This document shows, piece after piece, positions 8,647 to 15,915 of a stretch of 64,000 nucleotides of DNA. Made by a program: the position numbers and the translations under genes. The DNA comes from Cohnella herbarum. GTDB taxonomy: Bacteria; Bacillota; Bacilli; Paenibacillales; Paenibacillaceae. The notes under the pieces are model-generated. The model did no database searches and was not told the DNA's origin. It was given only the letters and a program-made list of their open reading frames with translations. Numbering within the stretch: the stretch's first letter is position 1; each line of letters starts with the position of its first letter. The stretch lies in contig NZ_CP051680.1 in NCBI RefSeq assembly GCF_012849095.1, positions 7,126,001-7,190,000 on the forward strand, read 5' to 3'.

Positions 8647-9688
8647 GTACGGCAGGTACGATTCGGAATTCGACGGTTCGCTGGAACAGACGGTTAAGCA
8701 GCTGTCCGATCTGAAACACGCCTTGGACGAAGCTTCGATCGTTGCCGTCACGGACCGAATGGGGAAAATCCAATACGTGAACGACAGATTTTGCGAGATT
8801 TCCAGGTATTCCAGAGCGGAGCTTATCGGTCAAGATCATCGGATTATTAATTCAGGCCATCATAGCAAATCTTTCATGACCGAATTATGGCGTACGATCT
8901 CCTCCGGAAAAGTGTGGCGCGGAGAAATTAAGAATCGCAACAAGGACGGCGCTTACTATTGGGTCGATACGACGATCGTTCCGTTCTTGAACGACAAGGG
9001 CAAGCCCTATCAATATTTGGCGATCCGTCATGAAGTTACCGCCAGGAAAAACGGCGAGGAAGAGCTGCAGCTCTTGCTTTCCCAAATGATGCAGATCCAG
9101 GAGGAAGAGCGGCGGAGGTTTTCGCGCGACCTGCACGACGGCATCGGTCAAAGCTTGTTTTCGTTGCTGATTTCGATGGATACGATCATCTCCAGCGGCG
9201 AACATGACCGCTTGGGAGCGCTGCGGGAGGAAGTTGCCCATCTGATGGCGGACGTGAGAGGACTGGCATGGGAGCTTAGGCCGTCCGTTCTCGACGATCT
9301 CGGCGTCATCCCGGCGTTGCGTACTTATTTCGATACGTATTCCAAGCATTACGGAATTCGGGTCCAGTTTACGTCCGATCTGCGGAGAAGGTTAAGCATA
9401 CAAGAGGAAACGACCATTTACCGGATCATTCAAGAGGCGTTGATGAATCTCGGCAAACATGCGGACGTGGAGGAAGCCTCGGTTGCGGTGAAAGACTACG
9501 GAGCCTACGTCGAGGTCAAGATCGAGGATCGGGGCAAAGGCTTCTCAAGAGACGGCGGTACGAAAGGCGTCGGACTGTTCAGCATGGAGGAGCGGGCTCG
9601 TGCGATCGGAGGAGAGCTGCGCATCCGCTCGGTGCCAGGCTCGGGTACTCAAGTATCGCTGATCCTTCCTCAAGCGGCGAATAAATAA
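8636..9688 (+). CDS. nreB: NreB-like cytoplasmic PAS sensor histidine kinase
   Basis: No membrane helix. A PAS domain (about 30-140) with [32 protein letters not shown] is followed by a HisKA_3 box [19 protein letters not shown] with the phosphorylated His at 167, and an ATPase domain ([30 protein letters not shown]). NreB of Staphylococcus senses oxygen through a four-cysteine Fe-S cluster in its PAS domain; here the PAS holds only one cysteine (C53), so the sensing chemistry must differ. Translation appears to start at TTG 8636 inside the nreC-like gene. The order GAF-regulator-kinase differs from the nreABC order in staphylococci. Confidence 0.85.
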   Translation: MTHEYGRYDSEFDGSLEQTVKQLSDLKHALDEASIVAVTDRMGKIQYVNDRFCEISRYSRAELIGQDHRIINSGHHSKSFMTELWRTISSGKVWRGEIKNRNKDGAYYWVDTTIVPFLNDKGKPYQYLAIRHEVTARKNGEEELQLLLSQMMQIQEEERRRFSRDLHDGIGQSLFSLLISMDTIISSGEHDRLGALREEVAHLMADVRGLAWELRPSVLDDLGVIPALRTYFDTYSKHYGIRVQFTSDLRRRLSIQEETTIYRIIQEALMNLGKHADVEEASVAVKDYGAYVEVKIEDRGKGFSRDGGTKGVGLFSMEERARAIGGELRIRSVPGSGTQVSLILPQAANK

Positions 9689-9708
9689 ATTCAGCGAGAT
9701 TGAAACGA

Positions 9709-10050
9709 GATGCTCGATTAGGAATCGAGTATCTCTTTCGTCTTTGGCTGTAGCGCCAAACTTGCAAGAATTACTCGAAAAAATCGAGTAACTCTTCGCC
9801 GTAGAGCCAAACTCGCAAGAATTACTCGAAATAATCGAGTAATTCTTCGCCGTAAAGCCAAATTCACGAGAATTACTCGAAAAAATCGAGTAACTCTTCA
9901 CCGTAGAGCCAAATTTACGAGAATTACTCGAAATAATCGAGTAACTCTTCGCCGTAGAGTCAAACTCGCAAGAATTACTCGAAAAAATCGAGTAATTCTT
10001 CGCCGTAAAGCCCAATTCACGAGAATTACTCGATTAAATCGAGTAATTTC
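9709..10050. repeat. 51-bp tandem hairpin array (family A), 6 copies plus one degenerate
   Basis: The arm GAATTACTCGA recurs at 9768, 9819, 9870, 9921, 9972 and 10023, exactly 51 bases apart each time. In each copy it is followed after a 3-5 base loop by TCGAGTAATTC or a close variant, making a stem of about 10 bp. The linkers between stems (CTTCGCCGTAAAGCCAA-type) are also conserved. A degenerate first unit begins near 9709 (GCTCGATTAGGAATCGAG). It fills the gap between the convergent nreB-like and bdr genes. The gap holds no convincing gene. Confidence 0.95.
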
Positions 10051-10076
10051 CAGCGTCACCCACCTTTCCCGCGCCA

Positions 10077-11096
10077 CTATTCCCTGAGTTGCCGGATACG
10101 CCGAGCGATCAGCTCGCCGTGGTGGCGTCCGCTTTCGATGAATATCTCGTTCGCTTCCCGTCCGGCGGCGATTACGCCCGCGATGAATAGACCGGGGACA
10201 TTCGATTCCATCGTCTCCGGATCGAAGGTCGGAATCGTCGACTCGGCATCGACTTCCGCTCCCGCATCCGTCAGCAATGTTCGCTCTGGCCGAAAACCGG
10301 TCAATGCAAGCACGAAATCGTTATCGAGCGTATAGGATTCGCTATCTTGATCGTTCGGCTGAACGGTGATCGTATTTTCCCCGATTCCGACCACTCGAGA
10401 AGAGAATATCATGCGGATATTCCCTTTATTAACCATGCCCTGAAATAGCGGTTTGACCCAAGGCTTAATGCTGGGCGAATAGTCTTCTCCTCGATAGACG
10501 ACCGTAATCTCGGCGCCTACCCGCAACAGTTCCATCGCCGCGTCCACCGCGGAGTTGTTTCCGCCGATGATCGCCACCTTCATCCCGGTATACGGATGCG
10601 CCTCGCCGAAGAAATGCGTAACCTTCGGGAGCTCTTCTCCCGGGATGCCAAGCAGGTTCGGGTGGTCGAAGTAGCCGGTCGCGACGACGACGTAAGGCGT
10701 CTCGTAGACGCGCTTTCCGCCGAACCGGTCGGAGGTTTCCACGCGGAATGCTCCGTCTTCTTGAGGTAGGATGGCAGTTGCCGCTTCATAAGCGCGGATG
10801 CGCAGTTGACGACGGAGAGCGACGTCCCGGTAATATTGCAGCGCTTCGCGGCGAGAGGGTTTGTCGTTCGGGCTCGTGAACGGAATGCCTCCGATCTCTA
10901 ACAATTCGGCGGTGCTGAAGAAGTTCATATAAGTCGGATATTGATAGATGGAATGGACGACCGCGTTTTTCTCGAGCAACAGGGGTTCGATCCCGATGGC
11001 TTGCAGTTCGAGCGCGGCGGATAATCCGCAGGGTCCGGCTCCTATGATAATGGCCTGCTCCTGCTTAGCGTTTAAGTTTGAGTTGTTTTCCTTCAT
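10077..11096 (-). CDS. ypdA: YpdA/Bdr, NADPH-dependent bacillithiol disulfide reductase
   Basis: Flavin disulfide reductase-like protein that reduces oxidised bacillithiol (BSSB). The FAD motif AIIIGAGPCGLSAALE carries the family's characteristic single Cys (C23, the counterpart of Cys14 in S. aureus YpdA) directly after the glycine motif. A second Rossmann motif, VAIIGGNNSAVDAAMEL, binds NADPH, and the C-terminal ATG-like motif VPGLFIAGVI is present. About 339 residues, normal. A GGAG site precedes the ATG. The gene is divergent from the DoxX-like gene, with an Fnr box in between, which suits a redox role. Confidence 0.9.
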   Translation of the reverse strand: MKENNSNLNAKQEQAIIIGAGPCGLSAALELQAIGIEPLLLEKNAVVHSIYQYPTYMNFFSTAELLEIGGIPFTSPNDKPSRREALQYYRDVALRRQLRIRAYEAATAILPQEDGAFRVETSDRFGGKRVYETPYVVVATGYFDHPNLLGIPGEELPKVTHFFGEAHPYTGMKVAIIGGNNSAVDAAMELLRVGAEITVVYRGEDYSPSIKPWVKPLFQGMVNKGNIRMIFSSRVVGIGENTITVQPNDQDSESYTLDNDFVLALTGFRPERTLLTDAGAEVDAESTIPTFDPETMESNVPGLFIAGVIAAGREANEIFIESGRHHGELIARRIRQLRE

Positions 11097-11169
11097 CGCA
11101 GGTAATCTCCAGTACGTTTTTCGACTATTGTATCACGTATTGCTGTCTTCAACATTTCGACACATAGTT

Positions 11170-11212
11170 TGTGATTTTATTCACACTATCTTTTTGACGA
11201 CGGGAGCATAAT
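11170..11212 (+). promoter_or_regulatory. class II Fnr-dependent promoter of the DoxX-like gene
   Basis: A perfect palindrome TGTGA-TTTTAT-TCACA (11170-11185, centre 11177.5) is followed by CATAAT at 11207-11212. The start of transcription expected seven bases further, about 11219, puts the palindrome at -41.5, the canonical position for Crp/Fnr class II activation, and there is no good -35. Confidence 0.75.
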
Positions 11213-11259
11213 GAGGGTGCAAGATCAACATAAGATTATCCGAATAGGAGATGGCTGCT

Positions 11260-11814
11260 ATGGTTTCGAAATTTCTGAAGGAAAACGTCTGGGCAGCAGT
11301 GGCGTTTACGTTTATACGCATCTATCTGGGTTGGCAGTGGATGGAGGCGGGCTGGCATAAATTAACCGGAAGCGAAGCATTCACCGCGGCGGGATTCTTG
11401 AAGAACGCGGTCGCGAATCCGATTGCGGACAAAGCGACCAAAGAAGCGATTTTCCCGACGTATACGGCATTCTTGGAGCATTTCGCGCTGCCGAACGTGA
11501 AGCTGATCGATTTCTTGATTCCCGTCGGGGAGTTTCTGGTCGGCTTGGGGCTTATCGTAGGGGGATTAACGGCCGCCGCCGCATTCTTCGGAGTGCTGAT
11601 GAACTTCCTGTTCTTGTTCGCCGGAACGGTGTCGACTAATCCTTGGCTTCTGCTTATCGGAATGATCGTGCTGGCGGGAGGGGCGAACGCGGGGAAATTC
11701 GGGCTCGACTACGTTCTGCTTCCATGGATTCGTAAAGGCTGGGCGGCCGTGACCAAGCGCAGAGCAGGAGGCAAAGCAGATAGGGACATCTTAACTCCCC
11801 GCACGCATTTGTAA
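11260..11814 (+). CDS. DoxX-family integral membrane protein
   Basis: Four predicted membrane helices with the DoxX signature RIYLGWQWMEAGWHKL near the N-terminus, then FLIPVGEFLVGLGLIVGGLTAAAAFFGVLMNFLFLFAG. DoxX-type proteins are quinone-linked subunits in thiosulfate oxidation or partners in membrane redox complexes with SodA and SseA; the exact role here is not visible. The start is ATG 11260, nine bases after GGAG; the ATG at 11251 abuts the ribosome site. A textbook Fnr-activated promoter precedes it, so it is likely induced when oxygen is low. A strong terminator follows. Confidence 0.85.
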   Translation: MVSKFLKENVWAAVAFTFIRIYLGWQWMEAGWHKLTGSEAFTAAGFLKNAVANPIADKATKEAIFPTYTAFLEHFALPNVKLIDFLIPVGEFLVGLGLIVGGLTAAAAFFGVLMNFLFLFAGTVSTNPWLLLIGMIVLAGGANAGKFGLDYVLLPWIRKGWAAVTKRRAGGKADRDILTPRTHL

Positions 11815-11825
11815 TAAAATAACGC

Positions 11826-11870
11826 AAAAAAGACTGATCGTTCCCTGTGCCGGAACGATCAGTCTTTTTT
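11826..11870. terminator. strong bidirectional terminator
   Basis: AAAAAAGACTGATCGTTCC and GGAACGATCAGTCTTTTTT form a perfect 19-bp stem with a seven-base loop. It separates the DoxX-like gene from the convergent padR gene. Confidence 0.95.
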
Positions 11871-11932
11871 GACTTTTACCTGAATAACCATCTATCTCGG
11901 GGCTACGAGCGCGCTCGGTGAGGAATGGCGTC

Positions 11933-12487
11933 TTATTTTTCCTCGGGGGGTATGACGGAAAGTACCCATTCGCACCATTCGATATTGGTTCGACAGCTCA
12001 TTAGCGCTTTGTTAAGCAAAATATAAGCTCCGAACAAGGGGGAGCGGTAGGAAGGAACTTCGCCTTCCTTCAAGCCATCGGCCTTTTGAATATTCGCGAT
12101 CTTATCTTTGTACCTTTGCAATTTCATATGGTAATACTCCAGACGATCAATGAACAGCTTACGGGAAATCGCCGGATCGACGAAAGAGACGCAATAGGCT
12201 TTAAGCATGAGTTCGTCCCTCATGACCGGGTCGGAAGCGGGCTCCGTCAACCACAGCTTCAGCGATTCTATTCCTTCTGCCGTTATGGAATAGACTTTTT
12301 TGTCCGGCTTGTCGCTTTGGGAAACCAGTTCGAACGTCACTTGGTTTTCCTTCTCCATGTTCGCGAGCAACGGGTAAATCTGACTGTGCTTGGCCGGCCA
12401 GAACGGCTGGATCTTCAGCATCAAGTCGTAACCGGACAAAGGCGAGTGGGAGATCAGGCTTAATAGTCCATAAGAGAGGGTATTCAT
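11933..12487 (-). CDS. PadR-family transcriptional repressor
   Basis: The start is ATG 12487 (MNTLSYGLLSLISH), seven bases after GGAGG; the open frame extends further upstream but lacks family similarity. The N-terminal winged helix (LLSLISHSPLSGYDLMLKI ... IYPLLANMEKENQVTFE ... KKVYSITAEGIESLKLWL) is a standard PadR domain, and the C-terminal helical Vir-like region provides dimer contacts. About 184 residues. It is divergent from a DHA2-family drug exporter, and an ATGT-N8-ACAT palindrome, the known PadR half-site pattern, sits just after that exporter's promoter. It most likely represses the exporter until a phenolic or drug ligand binds. Confidence 0.88.
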   Translation of the reverse strand: MNTLSYGLLSLISHSPLSGYDLMLKIQPFWPAKHSQIYPLLANMEKENQVTFELVSQSDKPDKKVYSITAEGIESLKLWLTEPASDPVMRDELMLKAYCVSFVDPAISRKLFIDRLEYYHMKLQRYKDKIANIQKADGLKEGEVPSYRSPLFGAYILLNKALMSCRTNIEWCEWVLSVIPPEEK

Positions 12488-12514
12488 GTCCGAGCCTCCA
12501 GGCGATAACAAACT

Positions 12515-12579
12515 TTGACAGATGGTAATTCCAGTAGTATGATAATTCTCCGTACCAATTTTTATGTAAAAATATACAT
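12515..12579 (+). promoter_or_regulatory. sigma-A promoter of the DHA2 exporter with PadR-type operator
   Basis: TTGACA (12515-12520), 17 bases, TATGAT (12538-12543) is a near-consensus promoter with start near 12550. ATGT-AAAAATAT-ACAT (12564-12579) follows at about +14 to +29 and matches the PadR pattern ATGT-N8-ACAT, a position fit for blocking elongation or promoter clearance. Confidence 0.75.
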
Positions 12580-12607
12580 AGTACTGTGGAGGGTGTGGAG
12601 TAGAGAG

Positions 12608-14068
12608 ATGAACAGCGGCAACACCAATCAAGAAATACGTTTTCTACCGGTAATGGTTGCAATTTTTATAGGTTCGTTCCTATGTATTCTTGCTTCTAGC
12701 ACGATTAACATCGCTTTGGAGATTTTGAAAGACCATTTCGATACGTCATTGGATACGATCACATGGACGTTAACCGGCTTTATGCTTGCCATGGGCACGA
12801 CGGCGCCGATCGTGGGTTATTTGGGCGAGAAGTTCAGCTACAAGAGATTGTACCTCTTCTCGTTGATCGGATTTACGTTATCTTCCGCGTTATGCGCCGC
12901 CGCATGGGATGAATCGTCCTTGATCGCGTTCCGCGTATTACAGGGCGCGTTCAGCGGATTGATCATTCCGGCAACGATGTCTATCATCTATCAGATTATA
13001 CCAAGGGAAAAACAACCGATGGCCATGGCGTTATGGGGACTGGCTTCCATGATGGCTCCGGCATTCGGGCCTACGCTTAGCGGTTGGCTGCTTGAACACT
13101 ACGATTGGCAGTGGTTGTTCCTGATGAACGTGCCGATCGGTTTAATCGCGATCTGGTGCGTCATCGCTTATATTCCTTATTATCGGCTTAGCGTTCCCAA
13201 GAGTTTCGACGCATTCGGACTCATTACCGTTATCGCGAGCAGTTCGGCCTTGTTGCTGGCGCTGGGACAAGGACATAATTGGGGCTGGGATTCTTGGGAA
13301 ATTATCTCCTTGCTCGTCGGGGGTTCGATCACTCTCGTTCTTTTCATATGGAGAGAGCTTACGGCCAAGACGCCTCTATTGAACTTACGAGTGTTCAAGA
13401 ACGGCAGATATACTCTAAATCTCATTATCGCCAACATTCTGACGATCAGCCTATACTCGGGAACTTTCCTTACCCCGGTATTCTTGCAAAGAATCCAGCA
13501 CGTGTCCGCGATGGACACCGGACTTATCCTGTTGCCGGCTTCGCTGGCCATGGCGCTCGTGATGCCGATCGTAGGCAAGCTCTACGGGATCGTCGGACCG
13601 CGCTGGCTCATGGTTACGGGGATCGTCCTGTTATCCGTAGGGTCGTTAACGTTAAGCTGGCTTAGCATCGACGTATCCCATTCCTACATTTTATTCTGGA
13701 TGATCGTTCGTAACCTCGGCATCGCGTTGGTCATGATGCCTTCCAGCAACGCGGGCATGGAACTGGTACCTCGCGAATTGTCCGGTCACGCGTCCGCCAT
13801 CATGAACTGGACGAGGAACGTGTTCGGCTCGTTCGCGATCGCCATCTTTACGACTTTGCTGGCAACGCGGTCCGTACACCACGGCATGGATTTCGCCATG
13901 GCGGGAGAAACCGATAAAGCATTTATCTCGATGATGTCCTTTACGATGAGCGTGAACGACGTTTACCTGATCGCGACCTTCATCGCGGTAGCCGCCCTGC
14001 CTCTAAGCTTACTCGTCGGGAAGGTCAAACACCCGCAAGAAGAAAACCTCAAGAAAGAGGCGGCTTAA
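12608..14068 (+). CDS. MFS drug exporter, DHA2 (EmrB/QacA) family
   Basis: Start ATG 12608 (MNSGNTNQEIRFLP) with GGAG seven bases upstream. About 486 residues with 14 predicted membrane helices. Motifs of the family are visible: TWTLTGFMLAMGTTAPIVGYL and LGEKFSYKRLYL after helix 2-3 (motif A), RVLQGAFSGLIIPATMSII (motif B/C region) and GPTLSGWLLEHYDWQWLFLMNVPIG. It uses the proton gradient to export toxic compounds. Expression is probably controlled by the divergent PadR protein through the operator in its 5' untranslated region. Confidence 0.9.
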   Translation: MNSGNTNQEIRFLPVMVAIFIGSFLCILASSTINIALEILKDHFDTSLDTITWTLTGFMLAMGTTAPIVGYLGEKFSYKRLYLFSLIGFTLSSALCAAAWDESSLIAFRVLQGAFSGLIIPATMSIIYQIIPREKQPMAMALWGLASMMAPAFGPTLSGWLLEHYDWQWLFLMNVPIGLIAIWCVIAYIPYYRLSVPKSFDAFGLITVIASSSALLLALGQGHNWGWDSWEIISLLVGGSITLVLFIWRELTAKTPLLNLRVFKNGRYTLNLIIANILTISLYSGTFLTPVFLQRIQHVSAMDTGLILLPASLAMALVMPIVGKLYGIVGPRWLMVTGIVLLSVGSLTLSWLSIDVSHSYILFWMIVRNLGIALVMMPSSNAGMELVPRELSGHASAIMNWTRNVFGSFAIAIFTTLLATRSVHHGMDFAMAGETDKAFISMMSFTMSVNDVYLIATFIAVAALPLSLLVGKVKHPQEENLKKEAA

Positions 14069-14092
14069 CCCCGATCGACAGTCGACTTATAC

Positions 14093-14139
14093 AAACGGAT
14101 GCGAGATGGAATGATATTCCGTCCCGCATTCGTTTTTTT
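14093..14139 (+). terminator. intrinsic terminator of the DHA2 exporter
   Basis: AACGGATGCGAGATGGAA pairs with TTCCGTCCCGCATTCGTT across a TGATA loop (three G-U or mismatch positions), followed by seven T. Confidence 0.85.
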
Positions 14140-14141
14140 CA

Positions 14142-14150
14142 TGCTATAAT
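14142..14150 (+). promoter_or_regulatory. extended -10 promoter of the queuosine transporter gene
   Basis: TGCTATAAT gives a TGn-extended, perfect TATAAT. The start of transcription would be about 14157, directly before the two hairpins of the leader. Confidence 0.6.
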
Positions 14151-14159
14151 AAGCCGTTC

Positions 14160-14214
14160 GCTCCGCAAAGCGGAGCCGCGGTTCGCAAACTCCCGCGTCA
14201 ACAAAACTAGGAGG
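14160..14214 (+). ncRNA. preQ1 class I riboswitch with 5' hairpin
   Basis: After a 5' hairpin (GCTCCGC-AAA-GCGGAGC, 14160-14176), the core has a 5-bp P1 stem CGCGG (14177-14181)/CCGCG (14193-14197), an 11-base loop and an A-rich tail TCAACAAAACTAGGAGG (14198-14214). Stem, loop size and the AACAAAACTA tail match the preQ1-I class as seen in the Thermoanaerobacter tengcongensis example. The tail runs straight into AGGAGG, the ribosome site for ATG 14223, so preQ1 binding would hide it and shut off translation. The downstream gene is a queuosine-precursor transporter, the expected target. Confidence 0.85.
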
Positions 14215-14222
14215 ATGGTTTA

Positions 14223-14903
14223 ATGTTTAACTTAGGTTGGGGCGTGTTATTCGTCCTGGTCAACTTTGCGTTGTTCTTGATCTGTTACCGGTTGTTCGGC
14301 AAGATGGGGCTGTACGCCTGGATCGCCGCGGCGGTCGTGCTCGCCAACATTCAAGTGGTCAAGACGATCGGAATGTTCGGCTTCGTCATGACGCTCGGCA
14401 ATACGATGTACGGCACGATCTACCTGACGACGGACTTGTTGAACGAGAAGTACGGAGAGAAGGAAGCGAAAAAAGCGGTTTGGTTCGGATTTTTCTTCTT
14501 GCTCATGTCTACGGCCATTATGCAGATGGTGCTCGTGTTCGAACCGCAGGAGACCGATTTCGGACATCCGGCGTTACAGACGATATTCGGTTTAGCTCCG
14601 CGTATCGCGCTTGGCAGCTTGGCCGCGTATCTGGTCAGCCAATTTCTCGACGTTAAGCTATTCAGCAAGCTCAAGGTCAAATATCCGACGAGGAGCCAGC
14701 TATGGATCCGCAACAACGGCAGCACGGGCGTTAGTCAATTGGTCGATACGCTCATTTTTTGCTCGATTGCTTTCGCCGGGGAATATCCGTGGGACGTTTG
14801 GTGGGAAATCGTAATTACGACTTATGTGCTGAAGTTTATTATTTCCGTCGCATCGACACCGATCATCTATTGGGCTAGAAACTTTAAGTTCAAGACGGAA
14901 TAG
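14223..14903 (+). CDS. queuosine precursor transporter (YhhQ/QPTR family)
   Basis: About 226 residues with six predicted membrane helices. The signature GNTMYGTIYLTTDLLNEKYGEKEAKKAV and the C-terminal RNNGSTGVSQLVDTLIFCSIAF are diagnostic for the COG1738 family that imports preQ0/preQ1 for tRNA queuosine modification. The 5' leader carries a preQ1-I riboswitch that overlaps the ribosome site, giving independent support for the substrate. It is monocistronic: a terminator follows within ten bases. Confidence 0.93.
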   Translation: MFNLGWGVLFVLVNFALFLICYRLFGKMGLYAWIAAAVVLANIQVVKTIGMFGFVMTLGNTMYGTIYLTTDLLNEKYGEKEAKKAVWFGFFFLLMSTAIMQMVLVFEPQETDFGHPALQTIFGLAPRIALGSLAAYLVSQFLDVKLFSKLKVKYPTRSQLWIRNNGSTGVSQLVDTLIFCSIAFAGEYPWDVWWEIVITTYVLKFIISVASTPIIYWARNFKFKTE

Positions 14904-14913
14904 ACCAAATACA

Positions 14914-14957
14914 AAACCGGCCCCAAGTCCATCGGCTTGCGGGCCGTTTATTATTTT
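14914..14957 (+). terminator. terminator after queuosine transporter gene
   Basis: AACCGGCCCCAAG and CTTGCGGGCCGTT pair with one bulged base, followed by TTATTATTTT. Confidence 0.7.
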
Positions 14958-15011
14958 ACGCGAATAAAATTTAAGGCGGGATGCAACCCGATCGCGAGGA
15001 GACGCATCTTA

Positions 15012-15596
15012 TTGTGTAGGAGAGGGGGAGCAGACCTGGATGTCGTTCGGAGATTACTAGAGAGAGACGAGCTGGCGCTTCAAGCCTTAATGGCGCAGTA
15101 CGGCGATGAATTGCAACGTACCGCCTTCTTGCTTGTGAAAGATCGGCAGGCGGCAGAGGAAGCGGTCATGGATACTTTTATACAAGCTTATCGCAAAATT
15201 CATCAGCTTAAAGAGCCGGATAAGCTCCGCGGTTGGCTCCTCCGAATCGTCGTGAATCGGTGCCGGATGAAAATGAGAACTTGGAGCTGGAGGAATCTGT
15301 TTCCCTCGGCTTCTATCGAACGGATGATCGAGGAAACCGAACCCGGTCCGGAAAATCTCTTGCTAGCGGAATGGCGCAATCAACGCTTGAGCGAGGCGAT
15401 CCATCGGCTTGATTATCGGTATCGAGAAGTCATTACGTTGTACTATTACAACGAACTTAGCGTGCTGGAGATCGCCGAGCACGTCAAGAGCAACGAGAAT
15501 ACGGTGAAAGCCAGATTGGCCAGAGGCCGAATGAGGCTGAGGCAAATGCTTGAGGAAGAGGGGGATGGGGATGAAGACGGAGCGGGAGCACTATAA
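15012..15596 (+). CDS. ECF-type RNA polymerase sigma factor
   Basis: Sigma region 2 (DELALQALMAQYGDELQRTAFLLVKDRQAAEEAVMDTFIQAY, cited in part) and region 4 (LDYRYREVITLYYYNELSVLEIAEHVKSNENTVKARL) are both clear. No ATG lies at the expected start: TTG 15012, ten bases after GAGGAG, gives a 194-residue protein; CTG 15036 after GGGGGAG is an alternative. The first gene of a three-gene set, it overlaps the next frame, which encodes a one-helix membrane protein placed where an anti-sigma factor is expected. Region 2.2 VMDTFIQAY has the usual DxF motif. Confidence 0.87.
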   Translation: MCRRGGADLDVVRRLLERDELALQALMAQYGDELQRTAFLLVKDRQAAEEAVMDTFIQAYRKIHQLKEPDKLRGWLLRIVVNRCRMKMRTWSWRNLFPSASIERMIEETEPGPENLLLAEWRNQRLSEAIHRLDYRYREVITLYYYNELSVLEIAEHVKSNENTVKARLARGRMRLRQMLEEEGDGDEDGAGAL

Positions 15597-15915
15597 AACA
15601 AAGCTGGACGAAGAACTTGGCCGGATGAGGTTTACGAAAGAAGCGGAAGTGTTGGGGCTCGCCCATCCCCGCACTTGGAGGCAGAAATGGAGCGCCTTGT
15701 GGAACAAGGAAATCGAAGTGTCGCTTCTTCCGCTCGGCATGAGCATGGCCGTCATTATTGCGATTATGGCGGTCGTTCAAGTACGGAATTCGGAAATTAG
15801 CGATGAAACGCGCCAAGGGGATCAAAGGCAACTCATAGAAGCCGGCGGCAACACCTATTGGAAAGATCAATACGAGAGGGCGGTGGCTTCGCTTGAAGGT
15901 GACCCTCAAGGTTAA
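15571..15915 (+). CDS. small single-pass membrane protein, probable anti-sigma factor
   Basis: Start ATG 15571 (MKTEREHYKTKLDEELGRM), about seven bases after a G-rich ribosome site; earlier in-frame ATGs sit inside that site. A charged cytoplasmic N-terminus of about 50 residues is followed by one membrane helix (VSLLPLGMSMAVIIAIMAVV) and a short outer tail. No zinc-binding HxxxCxxC motif is present. Overlap of 26 bases with the ECF sigma gene and the topology suggest it holds the sigma factor at the membrane. Sequence family not recognised; the role is inference from position. Confidence 0.6.
   Translation: MKTEREHYKTKLDEELGRMRFTKEAEVLGLAHPRTWRQKWSALWNKEIEVSLLPLGMSMAVIIAIMAVVQVRNSEISDETRQGDQRQLIEAGGNTYWKDQYERAVASLEGDPQG

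Noticed and set aside
9545-10015. Antisense frame of 156 codons with 17-residue repeats
   Set aside because: It exists because the repeat unit of 51 bp is a multiple of three; it runs into the nreB-like gene in antisense and has no ribosome site. The conserved feature is base pairing, not protein.
9709-10050. Possible CRISPR array
   Set aside because: Regular spacing suggested it, but the segments between stems are conserved copies rather than unique spacers, and no cas gene is present.
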